Assembly: GCA_964496595.1 (NCBI GenBank) | Contig: CAZCAI010000001.1 | Coordinates: 1 to 64,000 of the forward strand | Source of the DNA: JAAAOZ01 sp964496595 | GTDB taxonomy: Bacteria > Chloroflexota > Anaerolineae > B4-G1 > SLSP01 | DNA length: 64,000 nt | Reading direction: 5' to 3' | Program-made: the position numbers and the translations under genes | The notes under the pieces: generated by a model | The model's database searches: none | Seen by the model: the letters and a program-made list of their open reading frames with translations, nothing else | Told to the model about the DNA's origin: nothing | Shown: piece after piece, positions 18,401-25,198 of the stretch | Layout of the letters: every line of letters starts with the position of its first letter | Position numbering within the stretch: position 1 is the stretch's first letter

Positions 18401-20311
18401 CTCGGGATCTAAGATGGTGCTCAAGCGCTCGGAAACCGTCGCAGCGGTTCGGAGCTGGGTGGTGAAGTGGGTCAACTCCTCGGTCTGCTCCATCGTGCGC
18501 AGGTAGAGTTCGCTGTTCTGGAAGAGGAGGGCGATTTGATCGGTCATCGTCTCAAACAGGCCGACGACATCGGAGGTGAACGTGTTAGTATCGCGGCTTT
18601 GGATGTCCACCGCACCGATGACGCGATCCTCAATCTTCAAGGGGACGACCATCTCCGATTGCGTATCGGGCAGAAGGGGGTTGGCTAAGAAATCGGGGTT
18701 TTGATTTACGTCGTTCACCACAACCGGCTCGCCGCCGTGGATGGCTTGTGTCACGAGAGCGGATTGATCCAGCGGGATTTGGTGTTCCTTCTGGAGAAGT
18801 TGTAAGCCCGCGTAGCCGGTGCTTTCGCGCAATACTGCCGCGTTCTTTTCCTCTTCGACGATGTAGACTTGCACGTGATACATATCGAAGCGATCTCGGA
18901 TCAGGTTCACTGTCAAGCGCAACAGCTCTCCGGGATCGGATTGCTCGCTGGCGGCGAAGACGACGCGGACAGCGCGCTGGTTTGCCTCCAACTGCTCGGT
19001 GCGCGCTTGCAACTCTTGATCGCGCGATTCAAGCTCCTCGCCACGTTGGCGCAAGGAATTGATCGAGCTTTGAAGGTTGCTCGTCATCTGACTAAAGGCC
19101 TGGGCCAACAAACCCACCTCGTCATCGCGATCTACCGTCGGTACCTCGGTGCTCAAATCACCGCTGGCGATCTTGGTGGCGCTCTCGGTCAAGCTGACGA
19201 TGGGATTGACCAGGCGGTTCGCCAACAAGACGCCCGAACCAATGGCGATTACGCCGCCCAACACAATGAGCATCGTACTCAAGCCGGCGATAAATTGTGC
19301 CAGCGCGTTGACGCTGGCCAACGCCTCACCCTCATCAATCTCGGCGACCAAGGCCCATTGCACGCCGTCGGGATCATCGGGTGTAGCGGCCTGAACGATG
19401 ATCGGCGTCCAGGAGCTTAGCACCGAGTGCCCCCGGTAATCTTCGATGCGTGCGGTGCGGGATTGACCGCGGAGGGCACTGTTGACCGCCTCTGTGTTGG
19501 CCGTGACATTTTCATTGAGAATGGTGGTCTCAACCCCTATATCATCCAAGAAGCGGGAATCGTTGCGGAAGAGATAATCCTGTCCAATCAAATAGGTCTC
19601 GCCCGTCTCGCCTAATCCGGTGCGCTCGATCATCAACTCGTTAAGCTGTTGGGGGTTCAGTTCCAGGATGATGATGCCTACCGTCTCGTTTTGAAGATTT
19701 CTGACCGGCGCCCCGAGGCGTAAGTCGAGCGCCTCATGGGTAGGATTGTAGAAAAGATCGCCGAAGTAGACCCCGTCCAGCGCATTCTGGAAAGCCACTT
19801 GCTCGGCCTCGTTGATTTCCGTCAACTCCTGGTTGAGGGCGAAGACAACCTCGCCGTTCGTATCGATCAGTTGCACATCGTTGTACACACCTTGCCCGTG
19901 CTGGGTGACAAACGCGCGTAATTCGCGCTCGACGCTTTGGTATGCTTGGCGATAGGCCTCGTTTGAGGGGTCGTCCTTATATTCTGCTAACACGCCGAGG
20001 CCCTGGTCCCCTTCTTCATTACCCTGCACCGATTCCAACTCCCGGATGAAGCGGGCGTCGCTCTTGCGCTCCTCAATCCAGCGGTGCATCTCGATGGCTT
20101 TGAGCGTCCGCACTGCCTCCAACTCATCGAAGACGCGCGCCGTCAGTGCCTCGCGGGCCTGGTTGACGCTAAAGATCGTCAACACGACCGCGACGACGAG
20201 AATCGAGACTACCGTCAAGGCGGCAAAGCTGGTCCCTAGTTGCGCTCGAATTGAGCTGCGCAACCAGTTGAACATGCCGCCCGACTTGGTAGATGAACTA
20301 TGATGACTCAT
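12491..20311 (-). CDS. Giant membrane sensor histidine kinase with repeated GAF and PAS domains
   Basis: This 2606-residue protein is a transmembrane sensor kinase. In order: transmembrane helix (about 29-48), extracytoplasmic sensor region (Cache-like by position), second helix (about 340-365), HAMP, two GAF domains, three PAS domains (about 786-1180), then alternating GAF and PAS domains to about 2345, HisKA and HATPase_c. By eye there are six GAF and seven PAS units. The phosphoacceptor histidine is in SHELRTP near residue 2374. The ATPase has an N-box (NLVANAVKF, about 2490) and glycine boxes DEGIGIG and GTGLGLP. No receiver domain is attached. The ATG at 20311 follows AAGGAGGTT. Many GAF units share nearly the same sequence, and two are almost identical at DNA level. 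A heptad tract and a hexamer repeat lie in the leader. Confidence 0.9.
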   Translation of the reverse strand: MSHHSSSTKSGGMFNWLRSSIRAQLGTSFAALTVVSILVVAVVLTIFSVNQAREALTARVFDELEAVRTLKAIEMHRWIEERKSDARFIRELESVQGNEEGDQGLGVLAEYKDDPSNEAYRQAYQSVERELRAFVTQHGQGVYNDVQLIDTNGEVVFALNQELTEINEAEQVAFQNALDGVYFGDLFYNPTHEALDLRLGAPVRNLQNETVGIIILELNPQQLNELMIERTGLGETGETYLIGQDYLFRNDSRFLDDIGVETTILNENVTANTEAVNSALRGQSRTARIEDYRGHSVLSSWTPIIVQAATPDDPDGVQWALVAEIDEGEALASVNALAQFIAGLSTMLIVLGGVIAIGSGVLLANRLVNPIVSLTESATKIASGDLSTEVPTVDRDDEVGLLAQAFSQMTSNLQSSINSLRQRGEELESRDQELQARTEQLEANQRAVRVVFAASEQSDPGELLRLTVNLIRDRFDMYHVQVYIVEEEKNAAVLRESTGYAGLQLLQKEHQIPLDQSALVTQAIHGGEPVVVNDVNQNPDFLANPLLPDTQSEMVVPLKIEDRVIGAVDIQSRDTNTFTSDVVGLFETMTDQIALLFQNSELYLRTMEQTEELTHFTTQLRTAATVSERLSTILDPEELLNEVVELLQSRFGFYHAHIYMLDEGNERLVVRAGSGEVGEVLRQREHSIPTDSPQSLVARAARERQVVVVNDTAVESGFLPNPLLPQTRAEAAVPLVTGGKLLGVLDVQDDQPERFAESDLATFNTLAGQIATALDNARLFAEQRRLTAILRNSQDLVALTNLQGEIVYMNEAGAELAGYDSPEATLSKTIADFHTPEDFALVNDKAIPQVFETGVWQGENRIRCTNGALIPVAQTIFVIRDDEGNPQSLATIITDITERKRAENALLDSQARLSEALDIAQLVPWEFDVERGIFIFDDSFYASLGTTAEEMGGYEMSAEAYAREFVPPADAADVAQNVQAAIATDDPDYSTEIESRVIHADGEIHHIIVRFRIEKDAEGNTVKIIGANQDITERKKAEQAFIELSRRNELILNSTAEGIFGVDQEGHTVFVNPAAVEILGYSEDELIGETHHHLIHHHRADGSEYPVEECQVYAAYRDGKTHTGQDEIYWHKDGHSFPVAYTSTPITDDEGNILGAVVTFRDITEELEAREATEKRARELQTVAEVSTSAATVLDPEELLQDVVNLTKENFGLYHAHIYLIDDAGDTLKLAAGAGEAGQQMVAEGWSIPADSETSLVARAYRNREGVIANNVQATPDFLPNPLLPDTASELAVPLIAGDQVLGVLDVQSEQVEHFTPQDVNIQTTLAGQIATALDNARLFAEQHRLTAILRNSQDMISLTSLQGEIIYINEAGAKLAGYNSPDEALGKVIADFHTPEDFARVNDKAIPQVFETGVWQGENRIRRTDGALIPVEQTIFLIQNEDGKPQNLATIITDITERKQAEEQIRKRASELQTVAEVSTSTATVLDPEELLQDVVNLTKENFGLYHAHIYLIDDAGDTLKLAAGAGEAGQQMVAEGWSIPADSETSLVARAYRNREGVIANNVQATPDFLPNPLLPDTASELAVPLIAGDQVLGVLDVQSEQVEHFTPQDVNIQTTLAGQIATALDNARLFAEQRRLTAILNNSNDYIALANPQGELIYVNPGGARMIGYDDPREIIGKLKIEDTHSPEDMARVGEEGIPVAMEEGAWRGENRLRRRDGRLIPVDQTIFVIRDESGEVQSFATIMIDITARLEAERRIQEINERFALAKESVNLGIWDWDVRNDELVWDDTMYKLYGIHKEDFSGAYEAWQSGLHPEDAESAAAALQAALEGKGEFDVEFRVVHPSGEIRYLKGDAVIIRDDDGAPLRAVGMNYDITDQKKAEQELIQRAAELQTVAEVSTSAATVLDPEELLQEVVDLTKENFGLYHAHIYLIDDGGETLKLAAGAGEAGQQMVAEGWSIPADSETSLVARAYRNREGVIANNVREAPDFLPNLYLPDTRAEMAVPMLAGERVLGVLDVQSEQIGRFTQQDVNIKTTLAEQVATALDNARLFAEQRRLTAILNNSRDYIALANPQGEIIYLNPGGAKMVGYNDPREILGMNITDSHTPEDTARVLKEGVPIAMTEGTWRSENRLKHRDGHLIPVDQTIFVIRDDEGEVQTLATIMIDITEQKEAERQLRQRAAELQTVAEVSTSAATVLEPQELLQEVVDLTREDFNLYHAHIYLIDEAGEFLKLAAGAGEAGQQMVAEGWSIAANSETSLVARAYRNREGVIVNDVREAPDFLPNPHLPGTRAEMAVPMIAGDRVLGVLDIQSAEVGRFTPQDVNIQTTLAGQVATALDNARLFQEAQQVADRLREVDRMKSEFLANMSHELRTPLNSILGYTQLLLLDLEDTLPQESLEDMQSIHLNGQHLLSMINDILDLAKIEAGRLNLNFEELEIGMLLESVQASNSGLFLEKPLELVIDMEENVPVIWADSVRMTQVLNNLVANAVKFTDEGQITIRAYQQDDGVKIEVEDEGIGIGEEDMDKLFERFRQIDGSYTRQAEGTGLGLPITRHLVEMHGGAITVESEVGSGSTFTIHLPSVKEAKAYIEENVNPFIEET
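15403..15898 (-). repeat. Intragenic duplication, copy A (GAF-coding)
   Basis: This 496-bp segment matches 16282-16777 at an exact offset of 879 bp (293 codons) with fewer than ten differences by eye. Flanking PAS-coding DNA is much less similar. It marks a recent tandem duplication or gene conversion inside the giant kinase gene. Confidence 0.85.
16282..16777 (-). repeat. Intragenic duplication, copy B (GAF-coding)
   Basis: Partner of the segment at 15403-15898. The other GAF units of the gene (near 13270-13745 and 14150-14640) are similar but clearly more diverged. Confidence 0.85.
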
Positions 20312-20331
20312 GATCCAACCTCCTTGAAAAA

Positions 20332-20370
20332 CAGTTGAAAATTACACATTGTAAGTTAAAAAAGTTAACG
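20332..20370. repeat. Heptad repeat leader upstream of the giant kinase
   Basis: On the minus strand this reads AACTTAC, AATGTGT, AATTTTC, AACTGTT, a degenerate 7-base period running straight into the AAGGAGGTT ribosome-binding site of the gene starting at 20311. Confidence 0.55.
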
Positions 20371-20383
20371 ATGGCGATAGTCT

Positions 20384-20430
20384 CCTTATCCTTATCCTTA
20401 TCCTTATCCTTATCCTTATCCTTATCCTTA
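20384..20430. repeat. Hexanucleotide tandem repeat (CCTTAT, about 7.8 copies)
   Basis: An uninterrupted run of CCTTAT units lies 73-119 bp upstream of the giant kinase start, in its promoter or leader region. Such tracts change length by slipped-strand mispairing. On the coding strand the unit is ATAAGG. Confidence 0.95.
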
Positions 20431-20527
20431 AAAGAAGGGGGATGATCTCCCGCCAAGACGCAAGTCGCCAAGATTTTTAAGGTTTGATTTAATTTTATTC
20501 ATCGCAAGCCCCTTTAGCTTTTTTCAG
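20430..20527. repeat. Dispersed repeat, short copy of the element at 32310
   Basis: It shares AAGAAGGGGGA, then CGCCAAGATTTTTAAGG, then TTAATTTTATTCATC, and ends in CTTTTTTCAG, as in 32310-32476. The central part of the longer copy is missing here. The ends are imperfect inverted repeats (AAAAGAAGGGG and CCCC...CTTTTTTCAG). Confidence 0.75.
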
Positions 20528-20566
20528 AGGAGCCGGAGATGATTTAGAAATAGGTTGATGCTTTTT

Positions 20567-21325
20567 TCACGATCTCGCCTGACTTAACCGATCAATCAAC
20601 GTCACCAAGGGCTGAAGATCGATGGGTTTCTCTAAATAGAATTCCACCCCCAACTCTTCGGTAAGCGAGCGATACCGCGCATCGGCGGAGATCATCACGG
20701 TCTGCGTGCCTTGTTCCTGAAGCGACGCTGATTTTTCGCGCAGTAAATCGGTGCCGCGCCCATCTCCGATATGCACATCGCACAAGAAGATGTCGAAGCG
20801 CATAGATTCGAGTAGCTCGTGCGCTTCCTCTAAAGTCGCGGCGGTGTAGACATCGTAGTCGCCCTTGCGCAGCGCTCGCGAGAAGATGCGGCGCAGATGG
20901 TCATCGTCCTCTAAGATGAGAATTTGGCGGATGCTCTGGCTATCATTATCCTGCTCAGAACCCACCGTGTTTTTTACCAGACTTCGCATCTGATCTACGG
21001 TGAAAGGCTTGTCCAAATAGCCATTCAGGCCCAAATTTTCCATTTCTTGTTGCAGCTCCGATGAGCCGTAGGCGGTCATCAAGACGATTTGGGTCGCGGG
21101 AGATATCTGATGCACAGTTTGAACTAAATCTAGTCCACTCATCCCCGGCATCTTGTAGTCGGTGATGAGCAGCGCATAGGGTTTCGCCCGTATCTTTTTC
21201 AGCGCTGCTTCGCCATTCTGGGCGGTTTCCACCTCATAGACGTCGCCCAGCTTTTCTAGCCCTGCCGCCAGTGTCATCGTGACCGTTGGCTCATCGTCGA
21301 CAATCAAAACCCGTTTCTTCTGCAT
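20567..21325 (-). CDS. Tandem receiver-domain response regulator
   Basis: This 252-residue protein has two receiver domains and no output domain. The first has the acidic pair at the start (VDDE), D56 in LLITDYKMPGMSG, and a lysine in YLDKP. The second, from about residue 133, has EDDD and D183 in LCDVHIGDGRG, with a lysine in YLEKP. Such proteins often receive phosphate from a hybrid kinase or integrate two inputs. The start chosen is the ATG at 21325 with GGAG 11 bases upstream; the open frame extends 28 codons further without support. It lies about 105 bp downstream of the hybrid kinase at 21431-22606, the probable partner, whose receiver shares the TDYKMP sequence with this first domain. 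Confidence 0.85.
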   Translation of the reverse strand: MQKKRVLIVDDEPTVTMTLAAGLEKLGDVYEVETAQNGEAALKKIRAKPYALLITDYKMPGMSGLDLVQTVHQISPATQIVLMTAYGSSELQQEMENLGLNGYLDKPFTVDQMRSLVKNTVGSEQDNDSQSIRQILILEDDDHLRRIFSRALRKGDYDVYTAATLEEAHELLESMRFDIFLCDVHIGDGRGTDLLREKSASLQEQGTQTVMISADARYRSLTEELGVEFYLEKPIDLQPLVTLIDRLSQARS

Positions 21326-21430
21326 TGATTCTACTGCTCCATTTGTTCTTGATTCTTGTCGCTTCTTGCTTCTCGGAAATAGTCGTAGAGTCATCCGCCG
21401 GGTCGGCATAGCTTCCGACCTGCGTCCGAT

Positions 21431-22606
21431 TTACGTATTTTGTGATTTGAGAATCTCTTCTAATGTCTCTTGGGCCACATTGCGAATTTCCGAGAGCTTG
21501 ACCGGCTTATCCAAGACGCGCTGAATCGCCGCCGCCGCCGAAGGATCGCGCAGGAGATCGTTGCTGTAGGCGGTGACCATCACCACGCCGGTTTCCGGGT
21601 ACTTCTGGCGGATTTGCGTTGCCAGCGCGACGCCGCTCATCTCCGGCATCTTATAGTCGGTGATCAACAGATCGAATGGCTCTTCTTCGAAGAGGCGCAG
21701 CGCCTCCTTGCCGTTGTCCGTGATCATCACTTCGCAGTTGGGTAACTTTTCCAGCCCCTCCTGCAACGTGAACGCGACGAACTCCTCATCATCGACAATG
21801 AGAATGCGATGTGTACGGGCGTCGGGCGCCGGTCCCGCTTCGGTTCGCGCGCTGGGGGATTTGAGCGCGGGTAACTTGATAGTGAAGGAGCTTCCTTCAC
21901 CTGGCTCACTCTGCACCTCTAACTCTCCATTGTGCGCCTCGACGATCTTGTGTACCACGGTCAATCCCAGGCCCAGGCCGCCATAGCGGCGCGTGGAGGA
22001 GCCATCTAATTGATGGAACGGCATAAAGAGTTGGGTCAGGTCGCTCTCCTCGATGCCGATGCCGGTGTCGGTGACCGACAGATGTACTTCATTGTCCTGC
22101 GCCGCCAGTTCGAGTGTCACGCGCCCGCCATTAGGGGTGAATTTGATCGCGTTCTCGATCAGGCATTCGACTGCCTCCTGGAGCTGCTGGCGATCCCCGG
22201 AGATGTGGGGTAAATTGGGCGGCAACTTCGCCTCGAATTCGATGCCGTTCGCTTGGGCCTTGGCCCGTTGCTCCTCCACCATTTGGGCGATGAGGGCGGA
22301 GAGCGAGGTGGGATGCCGGGCCACCGCGCCGGATTCGACCGAGAGTAGGGCGCCGATGCGCGCAACGACCGTGTTCAACTCCTGGGCGCGGTTGGCGATG
22401 ATGAACATCGCTTCTTTCTGCTCCGGGGCCAAATCGCCCAACTCGCCATCGCTCAACAAATCGGCATAGCCCTTGAGGACGGTGAGGGGCGTGCGCAACT
22501 CGTGGGATACGGTTTGAATAAAAATGTCCTGAAGAATTTTCATATCGTCTAGTTTAATATTGGTCGACTGGGGTGCTGTAACCTGTTTGGATGATTTTTT
22601 GGCCAT
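21431..22606 (-). CDS. Soluble hybrid histidine kinase with C-terminal receiver
   Basis: This 391-residue protein has no transmembrane segment or recognisable sensor domain. A short basic N terminus leads directly to HisKA with H35 in SHELRTPLTVL. An ATPase domain follows (NAIKFTPNGG, TDTGIG and GGLGLGLT boxes), then a receiver with D317 in LLITDYKMPEMSG and a lysine in LDKPVKL. Without its own sensor it likely responds to a partner protein, or serves as a relay for the large kinases around it. The ATG at 22606 is preceded by GAGGAGG. It probably forms an operon with the tandem-receiver gene downstream. Its upstream region (22607-23140) carries only hairpins and a plus-strand promoter. Confidence 0.9.
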   Translation of the reverse strand: MAKKSSKQVTAPQSTNIKLDDMKILQDIFIQTVSHELRTPLTVLKGYADLLSDGELGDLAPEQKEAMFIIANRAQELNTVVARIGALLSVESGAVARHPTSLSALIAQMVEEQRAKAQANGIEFEAKLPPNLPHISGDRQQLQEAVECLIENAIKFTPNGGRVTLELAAQDNEVHLSVTDTGIGIEESDLTQLFMPFHQLDGSSTRRYGGLGLGLTVVHKIVEAHNGELEVQSEPGEGSSFTIKLPALKSPSARTEAGPAPDARTHRILIVDDEEFVAFTLQEGLEKLPNCEVMITDNGKEALRLFEEEPFDLLITDYKMPEMSGVALATQIRQKYPETGVVMVTAYSNDLLRDPSAAAAIQRVLDKPVKLSEIRNVAQETLEEILKSQNT

Positions 22607-22892
22607 TGAGTTATCCTCCTCTTTCCTCTTTTCCTGCTGGGTCTTTCGGTCGGGACCTCGCCCCGACATTAGTTCCGTCAATAAGAAGCGGTACAAAATC
22701 GACATCCCTATTTTAAGATAAAATTAGCACTACGTCGTTAGGGCTGTGTAGGCGCTATGTGGCAGTTTTGTTGGGTGCATACGGGAGTTTATGGTTGTTT
22801 GTGAGGAAACGGGGATGGTTCAAGAGATAGCAGAAATCTGTTTGCACTTTTATTTTGCGTAGAAGCCCCCTGTCTTTGAAAATAAATGCCTG

Positions 22893-22965
22893 GCGAATAA
22901 ATTCGCGCGGCTACATTTACGAAACCGGCCTTCGCCGGTTAGAACTCAGTCGCCGAAGGGCGACT
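22893..22965. repeat. Cluster of three short perfect hairpins
   Basis: GCGAAT/ATTCGC (22893-22906), AACCGGC/GCCGGTT (22923-22940) and AGTCGCC/GGCGACT (22948-22965) follow each other with short spacers. This is the type of multi-hairpin intergenic unit also seen at 30722-30767 and, in larger form, at 1-414 and 9801-9973. The remaining gene-free sequence of 22607-23112 shows nothing I can name. Confidence 0.6.
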
Positions 22966-23112
22966 TCGTAATGGTGGCCGTGGTTTTTCTTTTGACCCAA
23001 CGGTCCGATGGCCGTGGGAACCGCCGGGCCTGGGACAACGCGAAAAAAGGGTCAACCTATCTGTGAACTATCCCAGGAAACGAAGCCGGAATTAACGCGG
23101 TCCGGGATTGAT

Positions 23113-23140
23113 TTGGCGCGGCGGGTAACTCGGCTATACT
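23113..23140 (+). promoter_or_regulatory. Putative sigma-70-type promoter
   Basis: TTGGCG (23113-23118), a 16-base spacer and TATACT (23135-23140) face the frameshifted membrane-protein gene. A perfect hairpin CACCCCGTC/GACGGGGTG (23158-23179) would sit in the 5' leader. Because the -10 box ends at 23140, the ATG at 23141 is too early to be a start codon. Confidence 0.45.
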
Positions 23141-23179
23141 ATGCTCTGCAAAATCGCCACCCCGTCTATTGACGGGGTG

Positions 23180-24095
23180 ATGGTTGAGGCTTGCATAGCA
23201 CAATCTATATGCAAAATATCATTGCATTGGGCGAGATGCGCAATCTGCGCAATCATAGAAAATCCCGGAGAACCTGCAACCTATACACATCGTAAGAAGA
23301 ATCATCGGATTGATCTCTTTCTGTTCGGCCTCTACATTGGACTCGCCGTCGGCGGTGCGGCCACGCTGATCACGTGTGAGCGCGTCGCAGCGGATCGCGT
23401 CGATTGCGCGACGCAGCCCGCGCCCCTGGGCATCCCGCTCTCGGTGGGCGTGATGCACACGCTTACCGATGTTCAGGAGGTCACGACCTTCGATTATGAG
23501 GGCCTGGGGCGGAAATTCCAACTGGCGTTCGAGACCTCGGAAGGGGTCGTCTATCTTCGCGAGGAGATGACCGTCAACGAGCAGGAGACGGCGGCGCGCA
23601 TCAACGCCTTCCTTCAGAATCCCGCCGCCGATGCGTTGCGGTTCAATTATGTCGATTGGGTGAGCGTGGCGGTGGGGGTTCTCGTGGTCGGTGGCATCTT
23701 GGGTGTCTATCCCGGCCTCTATCTGCTGTCGCCAAGAGGAAACCTGGGCCGCATGGTTGTCGGTGGGCGAATCGCTCCCGATCCCCGACGCCCGCAGCGC
23801 GGCTGCCGATCGTCGTCGCTCCGCCAGCGCCACGCGGAGAAGCAACCGCAGTGTCTTTTACCTCAAGGTGAGCACGGCGGATGGCGTCGCCACCGCTATC
23901 GAGTACTTCAGCCTCGGTGCAGCCAGGGAGGACGCGAAATGGATCAATGCTCTTATCGCCGAACCTGATCCCGATATGAACACTGTCGCCGTGAACAACT
24001 TCAGCCCTGCGACAATGTACCTTGTGATTTTCCTTGTCGGGTCTACCATCGTCTTAGATGTCTTCTTCGGGCGCTGGTACATGCGGGATTCGTGA
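23180..24095 (+). pseudogene. Membrane protein gene, frameshifted
   Basis: Two overlapping frames together make one plausible membrane protein. The first gives a transmembrane helix (LFLFGLYIGLAVGGAATLI), an exposed domain of about 110 residues and a second helix (VAVGVLVVGGILGVYPGLYLL). It then degenerates into arginine-rich sequence after about 23770. The second frame, shifted by +1, continues with VFYLKVSTADGVATAIEYF, a soluble segment and a third helix (YLVIFLVGSTIVLDVFF) before its stop at 24095. One extra base between about 23765 and 23840 would explain this. It could be real inactivation or a sequencing error. The start is uncertain: ATG 23180 lies at the end of a leader hairpin, and a later start is possible. 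I do not recognise the family. Confidence 0.6.
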
Positions 24096-24160
24096 GGATG
24101 TGATGGTTTTTGCCTTGGAGCGCTAGATCCAAGCAAGATACCGGCGTGGTAATAAAATTA

Positions 24161-24187
24161 AACAGGCGACTCATTAGGTCGCCTGTT
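24161..24187. terminator. Bidirectional rho-independent terminator
   Basis: A perfect stem AACAGGCGAC/GTCGCCTGTT with a 7-base loop lies between convergent genes ending at 24095 (plus) and 24227 (minus). On the minus strand it is followed by TTAATTTTATT, a good T-rich tract; on the plus strand the tail is weaker. Confidence 0.8.
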
Positions 24188-24226
24188 GGATTGATGTGCT
24201 ATCTCCAGAAGCTTCGTCTACGGTAT

Positions 24227-25057
24227 TTAACGGACCGCGTAGCCGATGCCGCGCACCGTCTTGATGATGTTCTCTTCACCCGTTGCTTCTCGGATCTTCT
24301 TGCGGATGCGATAGATGTGGTAGCGGATCGTGTCGTTGGCCTCCCACGGCTCACTCTCGTAGCCTTGCACCTCGCGCATCAACTCCTCCGGCGAGATGAC
24401 GCGCGGCGATTCGCTGATGAGGTAGGTCAGCACATCGAATTCGGTCGGGCTGAGGTTTAGACGCTCCCCCTCTAAGGTGATGAGATGCTGCGCCAGATCG
24501 ATGCGGAGACTCTCCTTCTCCAGGATGGTCTCCGGCAGTTGGGGCCTTGCGTCAGTTGCTTGGGGGCGGGTGGGCGGCGGCGTCTCATCACTGGATTCGA
24601 TGGTCGCGCGCGTGACCTGAATATCGCGCAACGTATTACTGAGGTTCTGCTCCAATTGAAGAAGTAATTGTCGTTGGCGGATGCGCTGCCGGCGATTTTG
24701 CAGGCCGGCTTGGATGCTCTTGCGGATCTCCTCGGCCTTGCACGGCTTGAAGAGGTAATCGTGCGCGCCCTGTCGCAATGCCTCCACCGCCGATTCCAAC
24801 GAGCCTTGGCCGGTCAGCATAATCACGACTGTATCCGGCGACGTTTGGCCCACCCCCCGGAGCACCTCGGTGCCGCTGATCCCCTGCAATTTCAAATCGA
24901 TGAGCGCCAGGTCGAACGTTTCCTGGGCGATTTTCTCTAGCGCTTCCTCGCCGCTGATCACGGCCGTCACGCGATGCCCATCTCGCTCCAGTAGTTCTTG
25001 CAAGAAGAACCGGATGCTATTTTCATCGTCTACAATGAGAATCTTACCATTAAGCAC
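24227..25057 (-). CDS. Response regulator with winged-helix DNA-binding domain
   Basis: This 276-residue protein is the only clearly DNA-binding response regulator of the island. The receiver (1-120) has D54 in ALIDLKLQGISG and a lysine in LFKPCK; it looks more like NtrC-type receivers (LTGQGSLESAVEAL) than OmpR ones. A basic, coiled linker (120-180) joins it to a C-terminal OmpR/PhoB-type winged helix (about 185-276: LSPTEFDVLTYL, then TVRGIGYAVR). The start is a GTG at 25057 with GGAG about 12 bases upstream. The order next to the receiver-kinase at 25199-28357 (141 bp upstream, same strand) suggests a cognate pair whose target genes cannot be predicted. Confidence 0.9.
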   Translation of the reverse strand: MLNGKILIVDDENSIRFFLQELLERDGHRVTAVISGEEALEKIAQETFDLALIDLKLQGISGTEVLRGVGQTSPDTVVIMLTGQGSLESAVEALRQGAHDYLFKPCKAEEIRKSIQAGLQNRRQRIRQRQLLLQLEQNLSNTLRDIQVTRATIESSDETPPPTRPQATDARPQLPETILEKESLRIDLAQHLITLEGERLNLSPTEFDVLTYLISESPRVISPEELMREVQGYESEPWEANDTIRYHIYRIRKKIREATGEENIIKTVRGIGYAVR

Positions 25058-25198
25058 AATATTCTAAAACTCCATTAGATTTAGATAATCTACCGCCTTG
25101 CCATTATATCTTGTCTAAAAAAATAACCCGTCTTCGCCACTCTTATTATAGGCGCAGGGTAGAAGCGCTTTGTTACAACTATGTGACATCTGGCGGTT

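Noticed and set aside
12491..20311. Calling the giant kinase a hybrid kinase
   Set aside because: The chain ends shortly after the ATPase domain (HLPSVKEAKAYIEENVNPF); no receiver or HPt domain follows.
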